Source of the DNA: Clitoria ternatea | Taxonomy: Eukaryota > Streptophyta > Magnoliopsida > Fabales > Fabaceae | DNA length: 64,000 nucleotides | Assembly: GCA_037962975.1 (NCBI GenBank) | Contig: CM075670.1 | Coordinates: 152,772,501 to 152,836,500 of the forward strand | Direction: 5' to 3' | Shown: positions 45,759 to 58,441 of the stretch, one piece after another | How the letters are laid out: every line of letters starts with the position of its first letter | Position numbering within the stretch: position 1 is the first letter of the stretch | The notes under the pieces: model-generated | What the model saw: only the letters and a program-made list of their open reading frames with translations | Databases searched by the model: none | What the model was told of the DNA's origin: nothing | Position numbers and translations under genes: made by a program

Positions 45759-48700
45759 TGTAACATCCCAAAAATTTCAATCTCATGTGTAATTATTTTT
45801 AATTTAGGTCATTATTAATATTATCCAATTTCCAAGTAAGAATGCTTAGAACGAGTGGTATATGATGTGTTGGAAGAGAGTGAATTGGCCTTAATATGAT
45901 TTCATATGTTGAGCGGTGAGTATTTTGTTTCTGTTCATGTTCTGGAAATCTCGCTCAAGCGAGGAGGGATCTCGCTCAGGCGAGAATCCCTTGTATCGGT
46001 ATAATGGTTTCTAGACCAATTTCGCACAGGAGAGTGAGACTTCCGCTCAAGCGAGAAGCATGTTAAGCAATCTGGGTAGATACTGGACGAATCTCGCTCA
46101 AGCGGGTGTGGCTGCGCTTGAACGAGCTAGAGAAGATATTGCCACTGGACACTTTTCGCTCAAGCGTGGGTGAGTCTCTTGAGCGAGAATGTGAAGTATG
46201 ATGATTGGTCAATACTCACTCAAGCGAGTGACAGATATTGTTGTGCCTCGACCGAGCGTGACGAGTGAATGGGAGCAAGTAATATTCTGGACTAAATTTC
46301 ACTCAAGTGGGAACCTTAGAAAAATAATTTCATCATGTGGTGAATTTTCGAGTGAAATTCCGAGTGAAACAGGTCAGAAATAAGACCTTCCGGGTGAATA
46401 AAAGATCTGTTTCTGAGTGAAGGTTAAAAATCCGAGTAAAGGTTGAGAATTCCGAGTGAACAAGAGAAATTCTGAGTGAAGGTTGTGTTTTCCGAGTGGG
46501 ACATGGCCAAGAGGGCTTCTTCCGAGTGGAATCCCTGTCTCAGAGGCATTTCTGAGTGAAGAGGGTTTGATAGAACCTCTTCAGGGTAAAAAGATCCGAG
46601 TGACTCACCTTGGAGTGACTCACTGCAGAGTCAAACACCCCCAGAAAGACTCATTTCCAAGTCAAGGATTTTCCAAAGACTCGTTTCTGAGTCAAATGCT
46701 TCTGAATGACTCGTTCAGAGTCAATCATAGTCAGACGTTGCAATTCTGAATGAAAGTTCACTGAGTGCCTTCATTTTCGAGTGAAGTACAAAGGAAAATG
46801 TATTTCTGAGTGGTAGGTTTCTGACTAGTCACACACGGTGTATGATTGTCCAGATGTGCACTGGAATAACTTCGTGTGAATGAAGAAGAAAAGAAGTCAG
46901 TCTTGGGAATGAGATGCCGACTGAAAGCTGGCCAGGTGATGTGTCAATCCTGGAATGGGATTCCGAGTGAGTAGACAACTATGGGGGAGAGTCAGTTTCT
47001 GAAAAGTTTTACCGAGTGGAATCGTGTGTGTGTGGAGACTCGGATTTGGAATGAAATTACCGAGTGGAACCCGTGTGAGTGAAGACACGGATTCAAAAAT
47101 GAATTTACAACTGAGGAACCGAGTGTTGAAGACTGAGTGAAAGAGTTGACTCGGTTTTGGAATATATCGCCGAGTGAAAAACAGAGAAGGATGACTCGGT
47201 TGGGAATAAATTATGCCGAGTGAAAACTGAGTAAGAGGAGTCGGTTTGGATTAATTTGTTGAGTGAAACCGAGTGAAATTCCAGTCGGTATTCAGTGTCA
47301 GATTAACGTTTGACTCCAATCTTGTCCTTTTATGCATATTTTAATATACTTTTCTTCAATCATACCCACTCCATTAGGCAGGCGGCAGAAGTGGACAATT
47401 ATAGAGCCTACTTTCTTATCTAAACCACCCTTATTTCCCACTAACAGCCCACTAGAAACCCACTCATGGAAAGTTGTCTCCCACTGCCTTGCATTATTAA
47501 ACAATCACACAATGATTCTGAAACTCTCAATTCCTCTTCTCCATCAATACACTTTCGATCTAAAGCTAGGACAGCAAGGAGAACATTTTCGATCAGCCAA
47601 CTATCTTCAATCCAAGTAAGAGGGGATAGGGTTGTGAATAATTATGAAATGGTAGAATTGTATACTGTTCTAGGATTCCAGTATTATTTTCGTATCTTGT
47701 GGCTCAGTTTTGAAGTTGAAAACGTATGAATTTGATTCTGACTTCTTCATGAAAGTTGTAGATCTTTTTGTTATGTGAATTTTGAGACCTGAACCAATTG
47801 ATTTGAATATATATAGCAAAAGTTATAGCCAAAATGCTACAGCATGTCCGTGTGGAATATTTATCCTATGTTTTGTGTATATATTAAAATTCTGGGACTT
47901 ATACATGCATAATCAGCCTTTGATGTCCTTATAAAAGTTGTAGATATTTGTGTTATGGATCTGTAGAAAGTGGTTTCAAGTCAAAATTATTTTTGTAGCT
48001 CGAGTTATACTTAAAACACTAAAGTATGTCCAAGCTGTAAATCTGTTATATTGGGATACGAATTTTATTTTTAAAACTGGGAATTTTATGATGAGAATTA
48101 GTGATTGTTGTCTTCATAAAAGTTGTAGATCTTCTTGTTATGTGAATTTTGAGACCTGAACCGACTGAATTGGATATGTATAGCATGAGTTATGATCACA
48201 ATACTACAGCATGTCCGATTGAAATACTTATCTAGTGTTTTGTGCATATATGAATATTCTGGGAATTATACATACGTTTTTAGACTTTGATGTCTGCATG
48301 AAAGTTATAGATATTTATTTTATGGATCTATAGAAAGTGGTTTCAAGTCAAAAGGATTTTTGTAGCTCGAGTTATGCCTAAAATACTGAAGTATGTACAA
48401 GCTGTAATTCTATTAATCTGAAATACAAATTTTATTTTTAAAACTGGGAATTTTGTGGTGAGAATTAGTGATCAGTGTCTGCATGAAAGTTATAGATATT
48501 TGTGTTAGGAGTAATTTAAAACTGGTCCCATGCCAAAATTATTTTTGTAGCTCCAGAAACGTTGAAAATACTAACATATGTACGTTTTGAAAACTCTCTT
48601 TGAGGCAGTTTTGTATTCAGTGAATAAGGTAAAATTATGGTCTTCATGAAAGTTGTAGATAATTCTATTATTGAACTACAGAAAGTGGAATCACTTAAAA

Positions 48701-49944
48701 AGGATTTGATTTGATCATGTTATGGCTGTTTTACTAACGTATGTTGCTGTTGGAAAATTCTGAAACTTACCTAAATGGTTATTATGAATGTTAATGATAT
48801 TTTCCATGTGAGCAATGATATATTTATGAATTATTGGGGAACTATGGATTATTATGGATGTTATTGAGTGTCCTATGAATGTCATTCAGTATGTATATTT
48901 TTGTGATGAAAAATTGTGAATGACTAAATTAATATATATATGAACATGAATGCCTTATGAGTTGTTGAAATATGTTGTTGAAACAGTAAATCCATGATTC
49001 TGAAAATTATTATATGTGATGTGTCCTTTGAGGACTTGTGGTTTTCCAAGTGGTTTTGGAAATTGAAATATCATGGTATATTAAATGATAAAGAGAATTA
49101 AAGGCATTCATGCATCATAAGCATTTGGACGCACCATGGAATTTAGGGGTTCCATGATTGCCTACCCTGGTGGGGGGTTACTCTATGATGAGTTTAAGCC
49201 CTATTTTCACAAGAACCATGGGAGTGTAGGGATCCATGGTTGTGCAAATTCCTACTGGTATATTTATTTTCACAAGAACCATGGGAGTGTAGGGATCCAT
49301 GGTTGTGCAAATTCCTACTGGTATATTTATTTTCACAAGAACCATGGGGAGTGTAAGGATCCATGGTTATGTAAATTCCTACTAGTATACTTATTTTTGC
49401 TATGAGCCATGAAGTGTAGGGATTCATGGTTATGCTAAGTCCTACTTGTGTCTCTATGAGACTTCTTACTGTAGTATTCCCACCAAACCAAATGGATCCA
49501 GCATGACATCATTTGACTAATTAAAGACTTATTAAATATAAATGAACTTGTTTGGCATATTCATCATATCATTATGCCTTGTTGGTTGTGTTTGTGCAAT
49601 TTTATTTATTTTATATTTATTCTATATTCTGTCTCACTCTTACATTAATTTTTATAGTGAATGCTACACAGAATGAAGAGTGATGCCATGAATGAAGTTT
49701 ATGTGAATTATTGCTTGGAATTTGACTTTATTTAATTTGATGGGTTGTAATAATGTAATGTTTCATGTACTGTATTTATCTAAATTGTTTCCGCTATATA
49801 AATATTTCATGACTTTAATTATTCACGACTAGTATGTATGATAATATTCCGCGTTTATCAACTTTTACATGACTTATTACAAATTTTAAAAATGAATTTT
49901 TAAAACGTGAAAAATTTATTTGGGAAATTATTTGGGGCGTCACA
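45759..49944 (+). repeat. LTR2 (middle, recombinant) of element C
   Basis: 4186 bp, TGTAACATCCC...GCGTCACA. At diagnostic sites left of about 47190 it matches LTR3 and not LTR1 (e.g. ccaagtaag at 45830; gctggccaggtg near 46928; atatcgccgag near 47165). Right of about 47710 it matches LTR1 and not LTR3 (e.g. gaagttgaaaac near 47715; gaaacagtaaatc near 48979; ccgcgtttatc near 49849). One private change is aatacaaat near 48424. The pattern is that of an LTR made by crossover between a 3' LTR and a 5' LTR. Confidence 0.93.
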
Positions 49945-49948
49945 TTGG

Positions 49949-49960
49949 TGGTATCAGAGC
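49949..49960 (+). promoter_or_regulatory. Primer-binding site of C, internal copy 2
   Basis: TGGTATCAGAGC after the LTR2 end, exactly 7428 bp from the first copy. Confidence 0.9.
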
Positions 49961-50247
49961 ATTTTCAAAAATTTAGGGCCAATTGCTATGACATATATTG
50001 TTTCATTGATATACTACATGAATTGTTTGATTACTTACTTGATAATATGCTAAGTGTGTGCTATATGACTTGTGCCTAACTGATAAATTACAAAATGACT
50101 TGTTTGATTGCTTGCTTGATAATATGATAAATGTATGTTATATGACTTATTGCTCATCTGATAAATTGTAGAATACTTATAGTTACGTAAATATATATAC
50201 GATATATTTCCCCTTAGAATTAGTATAAACCAAACTACGAATGTAGG

Positions 50248-51761
50248 ATGGCAAGAAACAATAACAACGATATGGCAGCTGCTTTCAACCACTTGGCTGA
50301 AGCCATAGAAAGACAAAATCAACCGAAAAGTGCTGGAGGACTTCACGGGTTAGATCACTTCCTAAAAAGAAAGCCATCATAATTCAAAGGAGGCTATGAT
50401 CCAGAGGTAGCATACCTATGGGTTAAGGAAATGGAACACATTTTCCGATCCTTGCCCTGCATAGAATTCGAAAAGGTGGAGTATGCCACCTACATGATGG
50501 TTGAGGAAGCAGAAAACTGGTGGATACATGCCAGAACTCGTATGATTGAGACTAACAGACCTTTGGACTAGATCAACTTCAGAGATTGTTTTCTGGAGAA
50601 ATATTTTCCAGCGAGTGTGAAGAGCCAAAAAGAGCTGGAATTCATGGAGCTGAAACAAGGCTCAATGTCTGTTGGTGAGTATGCTGCAAAATTTGAAGAA
50701 TTATCTCTCTTTTATCCTCCTTTCCAACAGGCTGGTGCCGAAGCCTCAAAATGTGTCAAGTTCGAGAACGGGTTAAATCTTGAAATCAAAGAGGCTATCA
50801 GTTAACAAGAAATTCGGAGTTTCCCCATCTTGATCAATAAATGCCGAATTTTTGAAGAAAGTCACCAAGCCAGATTGGCACAAGAGAAGATTAATAGACA
50901 ACTGAGACCTCAGTCAGTTGCCTTCAAAAAGAGAGGATCATTTTATCCAAATCGTTTCAAGGGAGGATCATCATCATCTTCTTCTGAAAAATATACCAAT
51001 CATGTGAATATAAAGTGTCATAACTGCAAAGGTAATCACCATATACGTGATTGTAATAGACGCTTAGAAAATGTCACTTGCTATCAATGTAATCAGAAAG
51101 GTCATATCAGCCCAAATTGTCCATAAAACCGTTAAATCAATAACAACAATAACACCATGAATAATCAAAGAGATTCTAGTTATCAAGGAGCCCGTAGAGG
51201 AAACGCTCGTGCTGTTTAACCTCTAAGACAGTATGGGGAGTCAACAGACAGGAGATTACAACCAGCAACAGGAAGAGTCTTTGCCATCAGCGGTTCAGAA
51301 ACAGACCAAGCAGACGATCTTGTGCAAAGTAAGTGTGAGATCAATGGTACCATTTTATCTGTGTTATTTGATTCTGGTGCTACACATTCTTTTATTTCAA
51401 AGGAGTGTGTTAGACATCTTAAATCACCTATGAAGTCTATGATATATCACCTAATTGTTTCCACTCCCACCGGTACATAACTTAGGACTACTAAGGTGTG
51501 TAACGAATATTCTGTGCTCATAAGAAGGCAAAAACTTTCTTGTCAATCTTGTTTGTTTACCTTTGAAGGATCTAGAAGTAACTCTAGGGATGAACTGGTT
51601 ATCGGAGAATCGAGTCTTGGTGGACTGTCATAACCAGACCGTGATATTCCCATCAGAAGGAAATCCTATTTCTGACAACCTCAAGATGTTCGTCTTAAAT
51701 GGTGAAATTCAATTGTTTGTCTTGTTTAGTCTTTCCAAAGGAGATAGTGAATCTAAAGCAA
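50248..51761 (+). pseudogene. gag: gag-protease remnant of element C, copy 2
   Basis: Same sequence as 42820-44333, offset by 7428 bp, with the same stops and the same frameshift. The lesions therefore predate the duplication. I saw no difference in this part between the two copies. Confidence 0.9.
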
Positions 51762-53078
51762 TTGAGATGCCATTGGTCAGGGCTATTAAGAATATTATTG
51801 GAAATCCGAATCTGTATTCGGAATAATTTTTGGATTTAGTATTAAGCCCGAACGAAGACCATGTTTGTTATAAAACGGGAAACATTTTAATGATGGACCA
51901 AGATATAACTTATTTTCCTCTTTCTCTCCCTCATTTTCGTCACTTCTTTTCTCATCTACACAAACCCTCTCTTTCCTTCTCTTCTTTTACAAAGCTCACT
52001 ATTTTGTGAATCTCCTTCCATGCCCAACCAAACACGCTTTCTTATTCTTCATCTTGGAGATGATTCAAATGCTTGGAAACTCTCTATTCTCCTTTCATTT
52101 TTTTGTACATGCTAGAACTTGGGATAGTTTGGAGCTTAAGGTAAAATTTCTATACTCTTTTGTTGTTTTTGGCTCTAGGTTTTGGTTTCTATGGGGTTAG
52201 GAGAGTGCCATATGAATGGGTTTAAGAATAGGAACCATTTTCTAGTAAAACCCAAAAGGTGGGATGTGTCTTATGTATTTTTGGATAGGTGTGAAATGGT
52301 ATACGAAAATTTTAAGATTTGAGATGGAAGGTAATGGTTGTTAATGGTGATTATTTGATTTTAGTGGGACCCTAACTCTAGGATTTGGGGAAAATGAATA
52401 ATAATGTCATGAAAAATGATTTTTAGTGAAAAACCCATGATAATGTGTGTGGGTGTTGGAGATGGATGGTTATTAAAAATGGTTATTTAGTTTTGACGAA
52501 AAGTGTAATGAGTTGGGGATTTTGGCTAAATTGATGATTTTGATGAATACTCTAGGATGAATATATATGAGGCTAAATTGATGATTTTGATGAATACTCT
52601 AGGATGAATATATATGAGGCTAAAATTGATGATTTTGATGAATACTCTAGGATGAATATATATAAGGAAATGAATATTATAAGCATTGGTGTGGATTATT
52701 GAGGATGAGAGAAGAGTGTATATGAGTATGTATATGATTGGAGGAATTAATTTGGATTGTTGATGTTTATGATGATGTTAAAATAGTTGCAAGCCATTGA
52801 TAGTGGATTAAGGGAATAAATACTTCCGTTGATGAGTGGGTATGCCACTTTAAAATGGTTGAATTGGTGATGATTGAATGATTCATGTGATGATTCGGAA
52901 GTCTTAAGGCTAAGAGTCATAGTGTTGTTGTTGTTAGGTATGGTTAACTTTTTTAAGATTTAAAGAATCTTGATCCTAAGAAAGGAATTCCCGAAGCCTA
53001 ACATGAGCGTGTAAATTGGATTTAGACAAGATTAGGACTTGACAACGAGTTGGGGAATAATACCCTATGATAGTATAT
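51762..53078 (+). other. Captured B-like LTR segment inside element C, copy 2
   Basis: Duplicate of 44334-45650. Two substitutions were noticed: ggttaggagag (about 52198) against ggttagaagag, and aatggttgtt (about 52335) against aatggctgtt. The three 47-bp repeats are at 52524-52664. Confidence 0.8.
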
Positions 53079-53168
53079 TAATAGCATGTATATGTATGTT
53101 TGTAATAGGTTTGTGTTCCGAACGATGATGTGGAAGGATTTCAACTTTAAATTTCGAGGACGAAATTT

Positions 53169-53186
53169 TTATTAGGGTGGGAGAAT
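53169..53186 (+). promoter_or_regulatory. Polypurine tract of C, copy 2
   Basis: Same sequence and context as 45741-45758, directly before LTR3. Confidence 0.8.
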
Positions 53187-56100
53187 TGTAACATCCCAAA
53201 AATTTCAATCTCATGTGTAATTATTTTTAATTTAGGTCATTATTAATATTATCCAATTTCCAAGTAAGAATGCTTAGAACGAGTGGTATATGATGTGTTG
53301 GAAGAGAGTGAATTGGCCTTAATATGATTTCATATGTTGAGCGGTGAGTATTTTGTTTCTGTTCATGTTCTGGAAATCTCGCTCAAGCGAGGAGGGATCT
53401 CGCTCAGGCGAGAATCCCTTGTATCGGTATAATGGTTTCTAGACCAATTTCGCACAGGAGAGTGAGACTTCCGCTCAAGCGAGAAGCATGTTAAGCAATC
53501 TGGGTAGATACTGGACGAATCTCGCTCAAGCGGGTGTGGCTGCGCTTGAACGAGCTAGAGAAGATATTGCCACTGGACACTTTTCGCTCAAGCGTGGGTG
53601 AGTCTCTTGAGCGAGAATGTGAAGTATGATGATTGGTCAATACTCACTCAAGCGAGTGACAGATATTGTTGTGCCTCGACCGAGCGTGACGAGTGAATGG
53701 GAGCAAGTAATATTCTAGACTAAATTTCACTCAAGTGGGAACCTTAGAAAAATAATTTCATCATGTGGTGAATTTTCGAGTGAAATTCCGAGTGAAACAG
53801 GTCAGAAATAAGACCTTCCGGGTGAATAAAAGATCTGTTTCTGAGTGAAGGTTAAAAATCCGAGTAAAGGTTGAGAATTCCGAGTGAACAAGAGAAATTC
53901 TGAGTGAAGGTTGTGTTTTCCGAGTGGGACATGGCCAAGAGGGCTTCTTCCGAGTGGAATCCCTGTCTCAGAGGCATTTCTGAGTGAAGAGGGTTTGATA
54001 GAACCTCTTCAGGGTAAAAAGATCCGAGTGACTCACCTTGGAGTGACTCACTGCAGAGTCAAACACCCCCAGAAAGACTCATTTCCAAGTCAAGGATTTT
54101 CCAAAGACTCGTTTCTGAGTCAAATGCTTCTGAATGACTCGTTCAGAGTCAATCATAGTCAGACGTTGCAATTCTGAATGAAAGTTCACTGAGTGCCTTC
54201 ATTTTCGAGTGAAGTACAAAGGAAAATGTATTTCTGAGTGGTAGGTTTCTGACTAGTCACACACGGTGTATGATTGTCCAGATGTGCACTGGAATAACTT
54301 CGTGTGAATGAAGAAGAAAAGAAGTCAGTCTTGGGAATGAGATGCCGACTGAAAGCTGGCCAGGTGATGTGTCAATCCTGGAATGGGATTCCGAGTGAGT
54401 AGACAACTATGGGGGAGAGTCAGTTTCTGAAAAGTTTTACCGAGTGGAATCGTGTGTGTGTGGAGACTCGGATTTGGAATGAAATTACCGAGTGGAACCC
54501 GTGTGAGTGAAGACACGGATTCAAAAATGAATTTACAACTGAGGAACCGAGTGTTGAAGACTGAGTGAAAGAGTTGACTCGGTTTTGGAATATATCGCCG
54601 AGTGAAAAACAGAGAAGGATGACTCGGTTGGGAATAAATTATGCCGAGTGAAAACTGAGTAAGAGGAGTCGGTTTGGATTAATTTGTTGAGTGAAACCGA
54701 GTGAAATTCCAGTCGGTATTCAGTGTCAGATTAACGTTTGACTCCAATCTTGTCCTTTTATGCATATTTTAATATACTTTTCTTCAATCATACCCACTCC
54801 ATTAGGCAGGCGGCAGAAGTGGACAATTATAGAGCCTACTTTCTTATCTAAACCACCCTTATTTCCCACTAACAGCCCACTAGAAACCCACTCATGGAAA
54901 GTTGTCTCCCACTGCCTTGCATTATTAAACAATCACACAATGATTCTGAAACTCTCAATTCCTCTTCTCCATCAATACACTTTCGATCTAAAGCTAGGAC
55001 AGCAAGGAGAACATTTTCGATCAGCCAACTATCTTCAATCCAAGTAAGAGGGGATAGGGTTGTGAATAATTATGAAATGGTAGAATTGTATACTGTTCTA
55101 GGATTCCAGTATTATTTTCGTATCTTGTGGCTCAGTTTTGAAGTTAAAAACGTATGAATTTGATTCTGACTTCTTCATGAAAGTTGTAGATCTTTTTGTT
55201 ATGTGAATTTTGAGACCTGAACCAATTGATTTGAATATATATAGCAAAAGTTATAGCCAAAATGCTACAGCATGTCCGTGTGGAATATTTATCCTATGTT
55301 TTGTGTATATATTAAAATTCTGGGACTTATACATGCATAATCAGCCTTTGATGTCCTTATAAAAGTTGTAGATATTTGTGTTATGGATCTGTAGAAAGTG
55401 GTTTCAAGTCAAAATTATTTTTGTAGCTCGAGTTATACTTAAAACACTAAAGTATGTCCAAGCTGTAAATCTGTTATATTGGGATACGAATTTTATTTTT
55501 AAAACTGGGAATTTTATGATGAGAATTAGTGATTGTTGTCTTCATAAAAGTTGTAGATCTTCTTGTTATGTGAATTTTGAGACCTGAACCGACTGAATTG
55601 GATATGTATAGCATGAGTTATGATCACAATACTACAGCATGTCCGATTGAAATACTTATCTAGTGTTTTGTGCATATATGAATATTCTGGGAATTATACA
55701 TACGTTTTTAGACTTTGATGTCTGCATGAAAGTTATAGATATTTATTTTATGGATCTATAGAAAGTGGTTTCAAGTCAAAAGGATTTTTGTAGCTCGAGT
55801 TATGCCTAAAATACTGAAGTATGTACAAGCTGTAATTCTATTAATCTGAAATACGAATTTTATTTTTAAAACTGGGAATTTTGTGGTGAGAATTAGTGAT
55901 CAGTGTCTGCATGAAAGTTATAGATATTTGTGTTAGGAGTAATTTAAAACTGGTCCCATGCCAAAATTATTTTTGTAGCTCCAGAAACGTTGAAAATACT
56001 AACATATGTACGTTTTGAAAACTCTCTTTGAGGCAGTTTTGTATTCAGTGAATAAGGTAAAATTATGGTCTTCATGAAAGTTGTAGATAATTCTATTATT

Positions 56101-57373
56101 GAACTACAGAAAGTGGAATCACTTAAAAAGGATTTGATTTGATCATGTTATGGCTGTTTTACTAACGTATGTTGCTGTTGGAAAATTCTGAAACTTACCT
56201 AAATGGTTATTATGAATGTTAATGATATTTTCCATGTGAGCAATGATATATTTATGAATTATTGGGGAACTATGGATTATTATGGATGTTATTGAGTGTC
56301 CTATGAATGTCATTCAGTATGTATATTTTTGTGATGAAAAATTGTGAATGACTAAATTAATATATATATGAACATGAATGCCTTATGAGTTGTTGAAATA
56401 TGTTGTTGAAATAGTAAATCCATGATTCTGAAAATTATTATATGTGATGTATCCTTTGAGGACTTGTGGTTTTCCAAGTGGTTTTGGAAATTGAAATATC
56501 ATGGTATGTTAAATGATAAAGAGAATTAAAGGCATTCATGCATCATAAGCATTTGGACGCACCATGGAATTTAGGGGTTCCATGATTGCCTACCCTGGTG
56601 GGGGGTTACTCTATGATGAGTTTAAGCCCTATTTTCACAAGAACCATGGGAGTGTAGGGATCCATGGTTGTGCAAATTCCTACTGGTATATTTATTTTCA
56701 CAAGAACCATGGGAGTGTAGGGATCCATGGTTGTGCAAATTCCTACTGGTATATTTATTTTCACAAGAACCATGGGGAGTGTAAGGATCCATGGTTGTGT
56801 AAATTCCTACTAGTATACTTATTTTTGCTATGAGCCATGAAGTGTAGGGATTCATGGTTATGCTAAGTCCTACTTGTGTCTCTATGAGACTTCTTACTGT
56901 AGTATTCCCACCAAACCAAATGGATCCAGCATGACATCATTTGACTAATTAAAGACTTATTAAATATAAATGAACTTGTTTGGCATATTCATCATATCAT
57001 TATGCCTTGTTGGTTGTGTTTGTGCAATTTTTATTTATTTTATATTTATTCTATATTCTGTCTCACTCTTACATTAATTTTTACAGTGAATGCTACACAG
57101 AATGAAGAGTGATGCCATGAATGAAGTTTATGTGAATTATTGCTTGGAATTTGACTTTATTTAATTTGATGAGTTGTAATAATGTAATGTTTCATGTACT
57201 GTATTTATCTAAATCGTTTCCGCTACATAAATATTTCATGACTTTAATTATTCACGACTAATATGTATGATAATATTTCTCGTTTATCAACTTTTACATG
57301 ACTTATTACAAATTTTAAAAATGAATTTTTAAAACGTGAAAAATTTATTCGGGAAATTATTTGGGGCGTCACA
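53187..57373 (+). repeat. LTR3 of element C
   Basis: 4187 bp; one extra T near 57030 makes it one base longer than LTR2. It ends GGCGTCACA followed by the right TSD tcgaa (57374-57378), so this is the original 3' LTR. It shares left-half variants with LTR2, while its right half has private variants (gttaaaaacg near 55145, gaaatagtaaatc near 56407, tctcgtttatc near 57280). Confidence 0.93.
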
Positions 57374-57378
57374 TCGAA

Positions 57379-58009
57379 CCCCTTTATGCTTGCTTGAAGT
57401 TGTGAGAACTTAGCCTTAGGGCCTGAGATTATTGAGGAAACTACCGAGCAGATCAAGATGATCCGGGAGAAGATGAAAATTGCTCAAGACTGGCAGAAGA
57501 GCTATTATGACAAAAGGAGGAAGCCACTTGAATTTCAAGTCGGCGACCATGTTTTCTTGCGAGTCTCGTGTGATAAGGGTATTGGAAGAGCTTTGAAGAG
57601 AAGAAAACTAAGCCCTAAATTCATTGGACCCTATGAGATCTTGGAGCGGATTGGAGATGTTGCTTATCAGATTGCGCTCCCTCCACAGCTTGTGAACCTA
57701 CATAACGTGTTTCACGTGTCGCAGTTAAAGAAGTATATTCAGGATCCATTGCACGTGATCTCTCTTGATGATATTGATGTGCGGGATAACTTATCTGTCT
57801 CTCCTGTTTCGGTTGGTATTGTGGAGTATTCCGTGAAGAGACTACGGAACAAGATGGTACCATTGGTGAAAGTAGCATGGAAGCATGGAAACGTTGAGAC
57901 ACTCACCTGGGAACGCGAGGACGATATTCGTGAGCGGTATCCTTACGTATTCGAATCCGGTATGTTAAATTTCGAGGATGAAATTTCTTTTAGGAGGGGT
58001 GGATTGTAA
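57379..58009 (+). pseudogene. pol: pol of element B, continued: integrase C-terminus and chromodomain
   Basis: Resumes exactly where 25722 stopped (GRRCR, then TPLCLLEV). A one-base loss near 57401 breaks the frame; reading on in the next frame gives GENLALGPEIIEETTEQ and then the open frame from 57458. The integrase C-terminal GPY/F region contains IREKMKIAQDWQKSYYD, VGDHVFLRVS, KLSPKFIGPYEIL and HNVFHVSQLKKY. The final part, about IVEYSVKRLRNKMVPLVKVAW to TWEREDDIRERYP, has the pattern of a Tekay-group chromodomain, thought to steer integration to heterochromatin. The C-terminus FEDEISFRRGGL overlaps the polypurine tract, and the stop lies a few bases inside the 3' LTR, as usual in this group. 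Confidence 0.92.
57981..58004 (+). promoter_or_regulatory. Polypurine tract of element B
   Basis: ttttaggaggggtggat directly before TGTAACACC of the 3' LTR, preceded by atttcgaggatgaaat. Confidence 0.85.
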
Positions 58010-58409
58010 CACCCCAAATTTTTAAAGTAGGAAGTTAAATTAAGAAAATAAATATTGAATAATTAAATATGGACTAACTAATGTTCCAAAATATTAGAAA
58101 TAATTTAATTAAGATTCTCTAAGACTGTGGTGAGATATTATGACCGGATAAGTTGAAAACTGACCCGGATAAAATATGGGTGTCAGACCAAGTATCTCCG
58201 ATTGAGATGCCATTGGTCAGGGCTGTAGATAATGTTATTGGGAATCCGAATATATATTCAGAATAATTTTTAGAATATGTATCGAGCCCGAACTGAGAGC
58301 CTGTTTAATGAAAAACGAAAGAGTTAAAATAATGGGAACGAAAAATAAAACATAAACCTCACTCTTCCCTCTCATTTTTCCCGTAACTCTCTTCTTCTCC
58401 ACGCCAATA

Positions 58410-58441
<32 letters not shown>

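Larger units (their letters stand above)
25723..57373 (+). mobile_element. Element C: defective gypsy element as LTR-internal-LTR-internal-LTR
   Basis: Starts TGTAACATCCC (25723), ends GGCGTCACA (57373), flanked by a perfect TSD tcgaa (25718-25722 and 57374-57378) within B's integrase. It holds three LTRs (25723-25783 plus 38416-42516; 45759-49944; 53187-57373) and two internal regions (42517-45758 and 49945-53186, both 3242 bp). The second LTR-internal unit is offset from the first by exactly 7428 bp. One outer TSD pair around three LTRs means one insertion followed by LTR-LTR recombination, not two insertions. RT, RNase H and integrase are absent. Element D interrupts LTR1. Confidence 0.93.

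Noticed and set aside
25723..57373. Two independent insertions of element C side by side
   Set aside because: Only one TSD pair (tcgaa) exists at the outer ends, the middle LTR is shared, and the gag lesions are identical in both copies.
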